Below, one piece after another: positions 20,801 to 35,324 of a DNA stretch of 64,000 nt. How positions within the stretch are numbered: position 1 is the first letter of the stretch; every line of letters begins with the position of its first letter. The DNA is from Chrysaora quinquecirrha (taxonomy: Eukaryota; Cnidaria; Scyphozoa; Semaeostomeae; Pelagiidae), in assembly GCA_014526335.1 (NCBI GenBank), contig JACTAT010000035.1, positions 2,209,452-2,273,451 of the forward strand, given 5' to 3'. The position numbers and the translations under genes are program-made. The notes under the pieces were generated by a model. It saw only the letters and a list, made by a program, of their open reading frames with translations. It ran no database searches and was not told the DNA's origin.

Positions 20801-23800
20801 TAGCATATCCAGAAGCTGTAGTGGTTTTAATGCGACCATCTGAAGCTACATCAAGAACCGATGCCTTGTCACTATCAGGGCAGCTACGGATGACGTCATA
20901 CGACATACGAGCAATGCCGTCTCTACAAACGAAATAATCTTATGAAACTAGTCCTAAGAACAATAAAATTATTACATGTAAAAAAATTAGGCTGCGTTAT
21001 AACACGGGACCTGCTACAACGGTTCCAAACAGAACCGTCCCATATGGGTACGGATTGGCTTTGCGTTCCAATGGGATCGGCAAGCTGGTTCCATTTCAAA
21101 CTGCGCTGCACAACCGACTTCTTACTCAGCAGCATCTGCGACACACATCTATCTTTTCAAAGTCAGTAAGGTAAAAAGCTCGCCACTTTCGTTAAAAAAA
21201 GCAGAAGATGTAAAAAGCCAGAACAAGCAAAAGGAAAAATATTTAATAGGTCTGATGTAAAAGTTTTAATCTCATAAACAGTTTTGAGTTCTACAGAACT
21301 TCAAAATCGCGATAAATAGCGGAAACATTTTCGGGCATACTTAAAAGCTTTTTTCGTCTGACCCTCCTCAGAGTATGGACGTCAGAAACAGAAAGAAATA
21401 ATGAACAAGGGCGGAATTTATTACCAGATGCGGCTCGAAATGCACCAATCAGAAAGAGAAGCTGAATTGATATTGTGTTTTAAACACCAATCAGCTAGCC
21501 GGATACAGCGGGAAGGCCGGATGAATTAATTGTAGAGTCCAAGTGAGAAAACGAACTCTTTCTGTCTACACAGAACCGGCCTTTTGGGGCAGATTCCAAT
21601 CTGTTAAACCCTAGCGAAGCTGTATTTTACTTTTAGAAAATGAAAGCAAAAGCAAACAACTCAACAAGTAAACAAACATTACCTGTTTGTTTTCAATTTT
21701 GAATCGATACTTTGAGGAAGGAGCAGTTCGCCATTTTGAGGAAACAAAACTTTAAGTCCATCGAACACCTTTGAAGAAGAAAACAATACGTAAGCTTAGT
21801 TGTGTGACTTCAGTTGTACGATGTAGATTTGCAACGAATGCAGTTGAATGATGTTAATGAGGATAAGCATAAAAGATGGACAAGTGTCAGGTATGACTAT
21901 GTCATAGCAGTAAATAGAAATTAAGCAAAGATAAAGCAAGTTTTGTAGATATCAGCAGAAATGCAAACGAAACTCTAGTTATTATTACCTGTATTTGAAT
22001 CTCATCTTCTAAGATTACATGCTCTAAAATTTGATTATTACTTAGATCAGCAATTTCTACTTTCAATTTTATGGTAGCTTGACCAGCTTTATGAGCGTTC
22101 AGTAATATTCTGAAGTCTTTCTCATTCTTCACAGTTATACCAGACTGTAAAGAAAATGAAAAAAGTTGAAGAAAACAGTAAATACAGTGAAAGAAGACAC
22201 TGTCAATTTGGAGGCTTCTATGTTTCTATGTTTCTATGTTGTTTTCAAGTAAAATTCCATTTCTACTGCTGGCTGTTGTGGCTCATTTTTGAGGTCTCAT
22301 TTACTCAGCAGCCATTTTGGAATATCAATGTCAGGCCGACCTCTTCATTGGCACTGAAGATGGTCACTGCAAAAGGTTGTTTACGTCCTCAGTGGTTCTC
22401 CTATGTCCAAATTTTGTTCATACTAATTGCATAACAAACTTAAAAGTTACATTGTTCTAAAGTGGATTGTAGAGCAGTATTTTATAGTAACGCAGTAACA
22501 ATTGAAGAACAGTATTTAATGCAATTATGAGTTGGCTAAAAAGTAGTAAATAATAAACGTTGCATGCAATTTTAGGCGCTTGCCAAACGATTCAATATTT
22601 CTTTTCAAACATCTGTTTTGCTAATAAAACAACATGTTTGACAGCTTGGCGTCATCAAAAAAGGAAAAGCATTCTTGTCCGTTCAAAAGTTTCTACGCAA
22701 AAAAACTTAGGGTAGACGGTACAAAGCATGGCCAAGATCGATTAACCAACATAATGCATGGAGAATGGTTCTGCTGAATTAGCAACAGCAACAAATTTTC
22801 ACTGTTTTCCCACATGTTTCAGTGAGAAATTATTTTGGAAATTTGCGACAACAAACAACAAATGCAAGACAAGTTTGAGAAAGACTATACAACCATTGTT
22901 TCATTGATAGAAACAATGGTATAATAATTATTCAGATCCCATTGAAAATAATTTGAGTCAAATGCATACCGCATGATAAACTGACTTCAGTGATGCAACC
23001 TCGCTATTAGAAAGAGACCAATGAAATCGAAGGTAAGGTACTGAGCTGGCAAATGTGAATGGACCTTCTCCGTTGTAACCAACTGCATAAATGCCAACCT
23101 GAGAATGAATGTAGACAGTGTCATAAGAAATACTTTAAAAGATATACAAACATTGGTATTTCTTCACAAATTAGACTACGCAACTCACTCCACCGTCCTT
23201 TAGAAGGGACGTTTAACTAGGGGTCCTATTCCTGGATACGGCATCCATAGTAGGCTTAAATTAGCTGGAAAAGCTAGAAATAACAGCCTACTCAAAATAA
23301 AGTAACAACCTGCAAACAAAGTAGGTGTCATGTGTATTCTAATAAACCATTCATACCTCAGAGCCAGATATGACTGTTGTTGCTGGAGCATGAATCTTGA
23401 AACCCTTTAATGTTATTACTTCAACGGTTATTTGGTCCTGTAAAAGAGGAAATGTAATTGGATAAACTCTGTTAAAAATTTGGTCAGCAAGAGAGTCTGA
23501 TTAGCGATCTTTGACCAATCAACCAACCAACCAACCATCCAATCAATCAATTTATAAATCAAAAACCAACCAATAAACAAACCAATTAATTAATCAACCA
23601 ATCAGCCAACCAACCAATCAATCAGTCGATCAAGCAACCAACCAACCAACCAAACAGTTGATCGATCAACCAACCAATCAATCAGTCAAGCTATCAATCA
23701 ACCAACCAATCAATAAAAAAATCAAGCAACCAATCCACCAACCAATCAACCAATAAACCAATCAATCAATCAACCAACCAACCAATCAAGCAACCAATCA

Positions 23801-26800
23801 GTCAATCAATTAATTAATTAAAGCTGTTAGACGTCTAGCTAGAGTCTAGCCACTGTTTAGATTAGTATAATGCCCGAAAAATGGCTATAAGCTGAATGTT
23901 TTGCTTACTTTTGAATAAATAATTGTTTTTCCAGAATGGGGATCTGTCCCTTGAGCCATGCCAGTGAGTGTTGTGTGACCAGGTACAAGCGCAGTGATGA
24001 GTCCTACATGGTTCACTGAGGAAACTGTCCTATTTCCAATCTCAAATACAGTTGTAGACTGAGGCTGTGGTCCACCGTGACTTCTAACCTGTTAAATTAA
24101 AGGAAACATGATGGATAGCCTGCAATGTTTTGTGATGTGGCCAAGCGGTCAAACGTTGCTTGCAAAGCAAACCTCAAATGTTTGACCAACAATGTTCCAT
24201 CGTTGGCCAAAAGCTCTTGAAAACAATAATAGCCATCTATAAGAAGCAAAAGATCTGTCGTTTTTACACCGCCATATGATAAATATGTCGGTACCAAAGT
24301 GAGACAGCTAGTTATATAATGTAATCTGTTTTTAAAACTGACCTGAAATGTTGCTCCAGCTATCAAAAGAATATGTCTTGGATCCAGGCGAAGAGGAGGG
24401 AAAACCTTTATTGAAGAGAAACAGCGATGTCTTATAAATTAACTATTGAATAATGTTTAGTGAACCGAATTGTAAATGTCACACATAAGTATTTTAAAGA
24501 GCCATAGACATTGGAAGATGTTTTTTGTTTCAGTGCCACTCATGTTCTGTGCATTTCACTGAAACAACTTTAGGCCTGGTTCTCATATACTGTACACCGT
24601 CAGCGCCCCTGGCCTTAATTATAAATCATCGCTGCCTATTGGCGACCGTCGCAGATGAATCAAAAAAGATTTTTATTGCAATAATTGACAACGGTTGACG
24701 ATAGGAAATTTCAAATGAGAATATCATCGGGAACAAATGGCGATCATACCAACAGATTTCCAATGCTTATTGTAAAGTGATCTTCTTTGTTTTCTGGGTC
24801 ACACATGGCAACACGGGGCCTTCAGGATCACAGATCGTCCCAGTCAGGCAGCATATGAATGGTCGCCGATTGTTTGTGATAAGGCTTACGACATATGAGA
24901 ACTAGACTTAAAGTCAGTCCAAAAATAAAAAGGGACCAATGAGAAGTAACTGTAAGTTCTCTTATGTATTCGGAAAATGTGGACCGAAGATGGTCAACGT
25001 TAAACGATCTACCTACACATAGCCTATAACATCCTTGCACATTATATACGTATACTGCAGGCACATGTACGGCCTAAAAACTCCAGCAACAAAAGGCGTT
25101 AGAGAGAATATTTTTTCTCGGGTAGAAGAATAGTTGACACATGTGTGAATACCTACAAAAGAAGAAGAATGCAAAAATGTTGTTATTTAGTTTATACCTG
25201 TATGTCTCGGGGTTTGCTCCTGATTTGTCGTCCATTTGACTGAACTGCATGGTATGTCAGTGTTGTTACTCCAACTGCTAAGCCTTGTAAAGTGTATAAT
25301 GCTTTATTGAGAAAACCTGACTTCAGGTCTGTGCCTTTGAATTCTGGCCTAAAGGAAAATTCAAAACATACAATGAAAATAAGTAGGTAAGTTTAGTAGA
25401 TCGGTAGGTTAGTAGTCGAAGGCTACCCAAAGGCTCCTTTTCCAGTAGTGGCAACCCGTGAAGGCAGTGGTGGGTGCCACCTCTACCCTGATCTGAAGAT
25501 CACTTACCTCATTCCCAATCTTTCGTGCAGAGTGCTAAGAAAAGAGGAAGGGAGTATTGTTTTCAAGGTGTTTGGCATGACCCGGCCTTGACTTGGACTA
25601 AATACTTCGTGACTCGTGGGCGAGCTCTCTACCACAAAGCCACATAATAAAATAGAGTGACATGCCAGTTGCTGGAAATTATTACATACGATATATTACG
25701 CGAATGTTGTTATCGAAGGAATAGAAGGCAGCAGAAATAGCAACAGAAGCGCAGGCACGACCATCAGTAGTAGTAGCAACATCTTTAAATCCAGCACCAG
25801 TAATTGCAACAGTAGCACCAGCAATAGCAGCCGTAACAAAAGTAGTACTAGCTGCAGTGGCCATAGGTTTAAACGCAGCAGCAATAGCAAAAGCAGCAGC
25901 AGTTAGTAGAAGCAGCAGTTGTAAAAGCCGTAGTAGAAGAAGCGACAATTACAACAATAGCAATAGCGGCAGTAGCAGAAGCTGCTATGTTATAACTATA
26001 TATTCTGCCGTTCTTAAGCTTCGTAGCTTTATAGTCGTAGCTGTAATAAACGTTCATGGGTAGAAGTAGGTATATCCTAGGTCGTAGGCGCAATGCTTAA
26101 CTGAAAACCATACCCACAACTCTGAGTTCACTTACTTGAAGTCGATGATTTGTGATGATAATTGTGGAGCAAGTTTCATCATAGTCATATCTCTGACACT
26201 TAGAAGATTCCCTTCATGATCTTTCATTTGAACAACTGCTTTTATTGTTTTATGCAGCTCGACCTACAAATAAGAAGCAAAGTTTATCAACTGAGCCTGA
26301 GTGTGCCGCTCACATTTGAGATGGTTTAGATTACAACTGTCAAGTCAATACTTTTAAAGAAAAGACTTTTGAACCATTCAGAATAGCAAGTAACAGTACA
26401 TCAAAGATAACTTTCCAAGTTTTTTCGAATTACTAAAGCTGACAAAAGATGAAGTAGCGCTCATAACAAAAGGCAACTATCTAATTAGCGAACACTTTCA
26501 GCATGTGTTGAAAGTGTCTTTTTTAACTGTATCTGTCATATCTGTCTATTGAAAGTGTCTGTTTTGACAGTATCTGTCGCATTGGGTGAGTTTTACTTTA
26601 AATTTGCCGATTGGGATGGCAATTCACTGTCAGTATTAAATATCACGGAAGAAGGTAGACACACAACCAACTGCGAGATGCCATACCAAATCCCCAATTA
26701 CTAGTCCCTGTCAAGCTCATTCGACGAGCTGGCCTTACACAAAGGCCCAGGCAAAACAATACAATCAATATAATCATACTTCCTATCGATTGCAGTCGAG

Positions 26801-29800
26801 CATTGTTTACAAAGCCCAAGACTCTCCTCCCGTTTACTGCTTATTGCTCATCATAGATACTGATCTGTCCAGTATAAATCATATAAGTCTAATGGTATTT
26901 ATACACGTACCTTATCTGCAACAACAACTTCAATTATATGAATATCGGAGAATCTCAATTCAGCTTTAGATGGTCTCTCTGAATCTAAGCACATATCATA
27001 GACAGAGACAGCCACGCGGCCAGCAGATTTAGGGGTTACCTGAAACAAAATAAGAAGATACCAACTGCTACTGCTTTGCTTGTTTAAATAAGAAATCAAA
27101 AATCTGCAACATACTAGACTTATCTCAGTTATCGCGGACTAAGACCCAGTTATCGCTCATCGCACTGGGACTATCAAAGCAAACCAAGATCGCTCAAACT
27201 GATTTGAGCTTCCAAGCAATCAAATTCAATAGCGATAACTACGACAAGTTGCGACTAGGTCCACAATATACAACAACAACAAAATTACAAAACGGCACCA
27301 AAGAGAGCAGGGAAATACACTGCAACCTTGCTGCTATAAAATTTAACAAGGTACAAAGTATAAATATAGAATAAAGCGTAAAACTACATGTCAAAGCATG
27401 TAAAAGAGTTAACTTTCGGCAAATTCTCTACACAACCCATTATAAAAGAAATCACTCATCTTAAAGCAATGTCTCGTGCCGTGGCCAAAGGCACAAACAT
27501 TGCTTGATAAGCGAATTGCAATTGTTTGTCAAACAATGTTTGATCGTTTGGTCAGGGCCTAAGTTATACATGACCTATAACACTCACAGTGATCCCTGAT
27601 TTTGCTTTGTAAAACACATCAGCCAATGTCTCATCACTGTCTTTAACAAGAAAATGTCCTGAACCATCTTTTATTACCAGCTTTGCCTAGAAAGTAACAC
27701 GGTTCGACTAAGCATCAAACGTCATACACACATACATCTATACATAAATATATTTAGTGAGCAGTTAAGTTACTGGCAGCATCACTGCTGATGTGAACCT
27801 ACTGTTTACATAATTTACAGTGTTGAAAAAGCTATTTGCCCTAATTTGCAAAGAAAAGAAATAATCATAGATTTCAATTTAAATAAGTAAAAATCCTATC
27901 CTTATATCGTACTACTTTTGAACCCCGTAAAATCTACTGAGTTTAAGTATCTTCTACTCTTCTTTAAATTTGCTTTAAAATTGTTTACATTCATTTCTTT
28001 TGGATTTGATATTCACCATCATGAAACAATTACAAAATAGAAAATAGTTATTGCATGAGCAATGTTTTTGTCGTGTCTCGCGCATCTCTCTGTTCTTAGC
28101 TGTTTTAGGAGTTTTTAAGGAATCGGAATCTTTTTAGGTTTATATTTATCCAAGAAATCTTGTTGAATAAAATCAAAGGTTTCACGAATCTAATGTTGGC
28201 AACTTAAATTCAATAAACTGAGCGCCAAAAATCCGAGCTAGATCGCAGGACCTGTTCGTGCGTCTTTCACGTTCTGAGTCCGACCAATACAATAAATAAG
28301 AGAAGAACCACATTTCTCGATGCCAATTGATGGAAGACAGAGCTTTCCCCGAAGCGTTGCCCCGATAAATATCAAATATTGGTCACGACAAGAGGTGTTT
28401 ATCATGTATTATAGGGTGTGACATTAACAGCCTCGATAAGTTCCAATATATATAAGTATCAAGATTGTTTCAGTTTTGTTTCAGTTACCATATGTTCTAA
28501 GATGTTTTTGTTGGCAATGTGACGGTTAGTTTGCTTTAAAAGCAGCAGCAATAATTGGAAATGATGTCTGAAACGTACCTTATTCATAGGATGGTTGAAC
28601 AGAACCAAAGAATTGGGCACAATCTGTCTTTCTCTGACCAGCAGAAGTTCCAAACTGCCTGATATTGGTGGGTAGATGGTAGCCTGAGGAAGATAAATTA
28701 AACATGGTAAAATGAATACATAGTACTTCACTATCAGTATTCTACTAACTTTACCTCTTTCACTGTGTATGCATTATTGCTATACAGAAACCAGCTGGTG
28801 ATTATATTCAGAACCTTCAAAATTTCGTGTTCTTAGGCACGGGTCCAACGATCATGCATTGTTTGTCAAACATCTGACATTTGCTTGTCAAGCAAAATGT
28901 TCTACCAGTTGGCTGCATCGTAAAAAACTAGTACGCTCTCGTGACGTGTCCAAACGTTCAAACATTGCTTGATGAGCAAATTCTAAAAGTTTGACAAACA
29001 GTTCGATCGTTCAGCGAGGTCTAGACAAATGTTCCTATAAAAAACATTCTATTGTTTACTTCAAGTACAACATACAGAATAAATCTTTGTTTCCATAGGT
29101 TATTTTTGTAAAGTATCTGAAACATAAGCAACTACTAAACATTTACCTTAATCTCTTCGTCATAAATTCCCGCTGCATACAGAGCAACCTTGTTGTACCC
29201 TGCTATTTTGCCTCTATTCTTACGAAGCCAGTCTTTGCCGACAGCTGAACTGCCTGATATGCTGTTAATAAAGAAACTAAAATTACTAAAGGATTAAAAA
29301 ATCTTATTTTCGAAGTCCAACGAAGTCTTGCAGAAATTAAGAAATTGAGTTTGAGCCAGCCAAAATGGTATCTTGATCATAATGCTTCAACAGAGGTTAA
29401 ATTGCGAGAATACAGTATACTGAAACTTCTCAGTTAGGCCCAGACACAACGGTCAAACAATGTTGTTCAAACATTTAAGATCTGCTTAGCAATGTTTGAC
29501 CATTTAGCAAAGTCATACAATACTGCTTGACAAACGGAACAAGCAATAATGTCTGACAAGCAATGTTTTACGTAGTTTGCAAAACAGTCAAACATTGTAC
29601 TTGACAAGATTGTTTCAAGTGTTTCACAAACAATGTTTTGATGTTCGATCGTTTTTACCACGGCTTAACAGAAAAATTAAAATCAAACTGAGAATACTAA
29701 CCAGAAGCAGTATAATTGCTGTGAATTTGCTGGATTGTTGTATGCTTATGGAGAATTCTAGCGAGGTTATTGTCATTTGAAGACCATCTGATATCGAGTG

Positions 29801-32800
29801 AAGTTGCATTGTCGAATACTTGACCGCCTGCATCTCTCACAACAAGTAGTATCAACAGCTCACGGTTATTACGAACTGGGATCTAGAAGGTAACAGAATG
29901 CTATTATAACACTACACACACATACGTACAAATACTCATAAAATTCGATTGATCGGGGTTGACAACTCAGATTAGAATTAATTTAAGTTCCGTCAAAAGT
30001 TACATTTAAACACAGTTGTTTAGAAGCTAACAGATCATGATATAAAAATTTGGTCAATGATTATTGATTATAGACCTTTTCGACAAAAGACCACCAAGAT
30101 AAAAAATTGATCATCTAACCTCTCTAGTCTCTTTGTCTAAAACTGTATGTCCGGATATTAATAGGAACGTCATGCTTTATCCTATACCCGAATCCTTGGC
30201 GAGAACGGATATAGGATATCAAATATTATGATAAAGCAACAAAATAAAGATAGGACGAGAAAAGAAATTAAAACACACTCTTTTGTCAGAATCTTTACAG
30301 CTCTCCAAAGTCATTTGTTGTCCATCAATATTTGGCAAAACGATATCAGGATGCAAAGAAACAGAGCCAGGTGGAGTACACAGAAATCTACAAAAGTAAG
30401 GATTTCAAGGTTCAAAATAGTTCACTGAATTAAAGAGAAAATTACACTGACAAACATTGGGTCCAATGCAGTTGCAATAGGAAACAAAAGAGGGATAATA
30501 ACTTAGGGATTTTCATAAAGCGATTTTGGGATATTTCCACTGCAAGGCAAAAGCAGAAGGCCAGAGACAAGGGTTCGTTTTCTCACTTGGATTTTTCATT
30601 TTATTCTATTGGTCATATGGCTGTATTCCGTGAGCTGATTGTTCTTCAAAACAAAATCCAGCGAAGGCAAACAAACAGGTATACAGATCAATAAAAAGAT
30701 AAATACTGGCAATACATGATAGAGGCAATAAAATGAACGATCTAAGGTAAAAAAGCCATTACTGTGACCAATAGCACATAAAGTTTCCATTGACACTGTC
30801 ATAATACTAATGCTCATGCTAAAAGTTAACATTTTCTCAATCTAATAATTTTACAAGATTTTCAAAATAAATTACATAAAATGATAGGTAGAAAGGTAGT
30901 TCAGTAACAAGCAACTAGACTTGCTGGTTAACTTAGCCCAAAGGTTGAACAAAAATTTTAATTTGTGTGCGAAGGTACCTCAGTGATGCTACAGAACTTG
31001 CTGGAAACTGGTTCTTCGCTGTAGGCTTGTTTCCCACTTGTCCAACAAGAAGCTGGAAATATAGAAAAATTGGAAAATAAAACATACAATTAAGGGCCAC
31101 CATCAAATGAAAGACCTAGAAAAAGGATCCAACATTGCTGATCTAATATTTAAGATTTACTTTACAAGTAATGTTTGACCGTTTGGTCACGCAAGAAAAC
31201 GTGTCTTGGCAATCAGAATTCATTGAGCAATGTTTAGGCCCTGGCAAAACGATCAAACATTGTTGTTAACGATTCAGCTTTGCTTCTCAAACAAAATGTT
31301 TGAAAATTAGGCTACATCAAAAAACGTTGCTCGTCAAACATTGTTTGCTTGATAGAATATATACTTTCAATGTTTTACAGTTGTTCAAAACATCTCTAAG
31401 CGATTTCTGCTTCCATGCAATGTTTTGTGAAGGTATTGTTGGTCAAACATTTGAGATTTGCCTTGCAAGCAATATTGGACTGTTTTGCCACATCACAAAA
31501 CATTGCTTTCAAGCAAATTCTGCGAAGCATTGATTTCAAAAACTCCAAAAGCACATTGTGCTAGTCTCAAGGAAGAAATCTTTGACGAGAAATGTTTTGA
31601 AACCTGGCTAAACGTTCCAACATTTTATTTGACAAGTTAATTTGAAATGTTTGACCAAGAAATTGTTTACCGTTTGGCCAGGTATGATTCGTTTCAAAAA
31701 ACATGTCGACAGATTTTATTTTGACTGTATTTTATTTTCTTATGTTTTCCTTTCTGAAACGTATGTTCCCGAACGTTTGGTGTACGATTTTGTGACAAAA
31801 ATCAACAGTTGCTACCTGCTCGCCAGTAATCTGCTTACATGTAACTTTGAAGTAATGAAGCTTATCTATTCTTGTGCCAATGGCTAAAACAAATTAAAAT
31901 TTAATTCAGGAAAGGCTATTTCGCTGTGGCATTACATGAAAATAAAAACACAACAATTCATTTGATCCATATGACATTGCATAGTGTCGTCGTTACAACA
32001 AAATGAGAAATTTGGCATTTGTCATAATTTTGATCCCTGTTATTGGTGCCCTGAATGATGAAGCATTGATTCTAGGTCTTTACCTTCTTTCAGCTTGGTT
32101 GATTCTGTCTTCAGTGCAAACAATAGCCAAACTAACGGGATAGCTGTACAGTGCAAAGCACAAGAGCCGATATTGACTTAAGGCATCTCCCCCCTTTCCA
32201 TTTCGTTGATTAGTGAAAACAAAAGCCAAGCTAATGGGATGGTGGTAAATTGAAAAATCAAAAGACTTGAGTCGACTTAAAAAGTTAATATCACAGAATA
32301 TAACATTTACACATCATAACAACGCCAAGAACTATACTAACAAAGGAATTCTTATTCACTGGTCTATGCGTGCATCAACCATGAGTATTCTTTGCCTCTT
32401 TAATGGTGGCTTTCCAAGCCATTGGCTATTATACACGATGAGCCAGGACGACTTGTGCAAAATGATTTAGAAAACAAAGGAATATGACATAATAATATAA
32501 AAAATATGTCTTGTTAAGTATGCAAGCATACCAGTGCTCTCTGTGCTATCGGCAGGTTGAATTCCAACCCATTCTTCCTCTTCGGCAGATACTGCAGAAA
32601 ATAAAAATAAAAATGCATAACAGAAAATCACATAATGTTTAAAGAGTATAGAACGGATAATACAATAGATGGGACTCGAACCTGTACTGCATGACCATTT
32701 TTCCACTGAGCTATTGAGCTCAATGAAATCGCTGAGTAGCTCTCCAAGACATATAGGCCAAGGCTCTCCTCCCGCCTGTCTTTTTCATGTTTCAGCTATG

Positions 32801-35292
32801 TTTAGCCTGCTTTTTGTAATACTCAAATCTTACGTATATAGTTAGTAATTACGTAATATATATAGTTACATATATTTGTCACGAGTGACGAACACTATAA
32901 TAAATTTTTCATCAAGACTTAGATAGTTACTGCACCAGTATTGAGTAAAGGATCATGCATTGAATGCTACTTAAAATTTTGAAAAACAAACACAAGAAAG
33001 AGCTTCAAAATTTTTTAGTTTATGATTCTTTTGATCTGGCTTTTTTTTATCTTCAATCTTATAATACTCACATGATTCATAGAAACCACTAGCATCCAAT
33101 ATCCACGGCTGTGGGCCACCCTCCAATGCGACAATTTTGCTTGACCCAAGAGCAACAGTAGCGATTTCTGATGGGTCTATGACCTAAAAAAAAGAACAGA
33201 ATTTCGAAACTCATTCATTGACTAAAATGCATCAATAAGGCAACGCTTCTAAATTGCATGAATTAAATGCATGAATTGCGCTTCACAAGACAATAACTCT
33301 AAAGAAACCTTTGAGTTGAACTGAGTAACAATTTAGGCTAAGGCCCTGGTCCAATGAACGATCACACATTGTTTGTTAAACATTTTGAATTAGCTAATCA
33401 GGAAATGTTTGAAGGTTTCGCCACATCACAAAACATTGCTTGAGAAGCAAAATAAGTATGAGTAGTAGTGAAAAAGTTCAAAAACATTTTTGCATGACGA
33501 GCATTGTTTTGCGACGTGTCCAAAGCCAAACAGTAAAAATGGTACTTGTCAAGCATTTTTCAAATGGTTTTACAAACAATGACGATCATTTTTTCAGGAC
33601 CTAAGTTTAAGCAAGCGACCCATATTGCAAGCTGTTAAATGTCAAGAACAGGTCCAGAAACTGCAAAAACAATAGGATACTAACTTCCAAAGGTGGATAG
33701 GCTCCTATGGTAACACTGGTCTTCAAAGTTGTGTTTCCATTGTAGTAGGTGGCAGTTATCATTGTGAAACCGGTCTTCACTGCTTTAACCAGCAAGGCTT
33801 TGCAAGATCCCTTTGCAGCATTGTCATCTACGTTAACACAAAATACTTTTTACAAACCTTAGCTAGGCTTATGTTGACATTTTGCAAAGTCAGAGCTAGT
33901 TGCCTACAGCTAATCGACGATTCTTTGAATTAACTTATCTATTTACTGCAATTGAGCTGTCCTCAAAAGCGCTCTGGCAACACGTTTGCAACAAATTCCT
34001 TAATGACGGAAACTTATGGGTGCATATGTCCAGAACGTTGGGCATGTTGTACTTCTGCGATTAGTTGACAACTGATTTCTGTCAGTCGCAGTTAACCTGA
34101 GTGCTCCCGCAGCCCTGATCAACTGTATCCTATAGTTAGGATTGGTGTTAGTTCTATCGCATCAAAGTTAGAGATAAACCTGGCTTTACAGGCCAAACAA
34201 TTTTACTGTAAAAAAGCACTTTCTAGTCACGGCTTTTTTTGCCAAAAAAGGAACTTACAATAGCAATCTGCCATTTTATTGCGCCTCTTCTGCACAATAA
34301 ACTCGTCGAAACAAACTGATAGCTAACGTATTTCATATTTGCACAGTTATTACGGTTGGTAACTAGCTATCTTACATTCAATTTTAAGAGGGCTCCACAC
34401 GAAATAGCCTAGAACACAACGAAACCAAACAGCATAATTTAAAGCAAATAAAGGATTTTCAGTCCATTAAATTAGAACCAAAGAAAGCTAGCAAATAAAT
34501 TGACAGAACTTCTATCTGTATTAGAAAACTTACGCTTAACAGAGGAGTCGATTATTCTGAAAATGCTGTCATCTGAAAAGGATATCTTTAAAGGCATGCG
34601 ACTGCAGTCTTCAAATACTTTCAGCTCTCTTCTCCCTTTACAAAAACAGATCGCATGTTAACAAAATATCACCGGTATGGTGAGGTTAATCAGTTCGGGT
34701 AGGATCAAGTAGAATCTCTCTTTTTCATATCATAGAAGCGAGACTTCTCAGGCATGGAGCTGACAGGTTAAGTGAAAAGCCATATAACAGAAGCTAAAAT
34801 TTTCCTCGCCTGTCAGCTACAGGTCTGGCAGGTGAAGCATTTTTTCTCATATAAACAAGCCCGAAGACATATTGCAGTTACAGACAGCAAAACATCAAGG
34901 TCAAAACAATCAAACTACAACTTACCACCAATAACAACATATGCAGCTACAGATAATGGCAAAATTAATTCTTTCCCAACTTCAGCTTCTACAGCAGATG
35001 GCAGAAAATTCATTCGATCAGCTTGGAGCACAATAACAGTTGCTTCCCCATAATGCAACACGTTCTTCACATCACTTGCTTTGATCTTAGTTGAACCAAT
35101 GACATTTCCTGATGTTGCAAGTCCTTTATTACTTACTGACGTCATAGAGTAGTTTTGCGAGCTCCAATGGTAACTGCCACTACCTCCAGAAGCCTGAGAT
35201 TAAAAATAAACACTGTTTATTGAGACGTTTAGAAAGTTAGTCAGTTAGTTAGTAATTTACTTAGTTTGTTGGTTAATTAGTTAGTTAGTTAA

Positions 35293-35324
<32 letters not shown>

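Noticed and set aside
31690..31815. Read-through extension of NUP210 exon 19
   Set aside because: The open frame continues, but the conserved continuation is found in exon 20 at 31052, joined in phase from the donor at 31815.
32660..32760. Functional tRNA gene from A- and B-box matches
   Set aside because: The match covers promoter boxes only, without a cloverleaf acceptor stem, and recurs with the same non-tRNA flanks in other copies, so it is a SINE.
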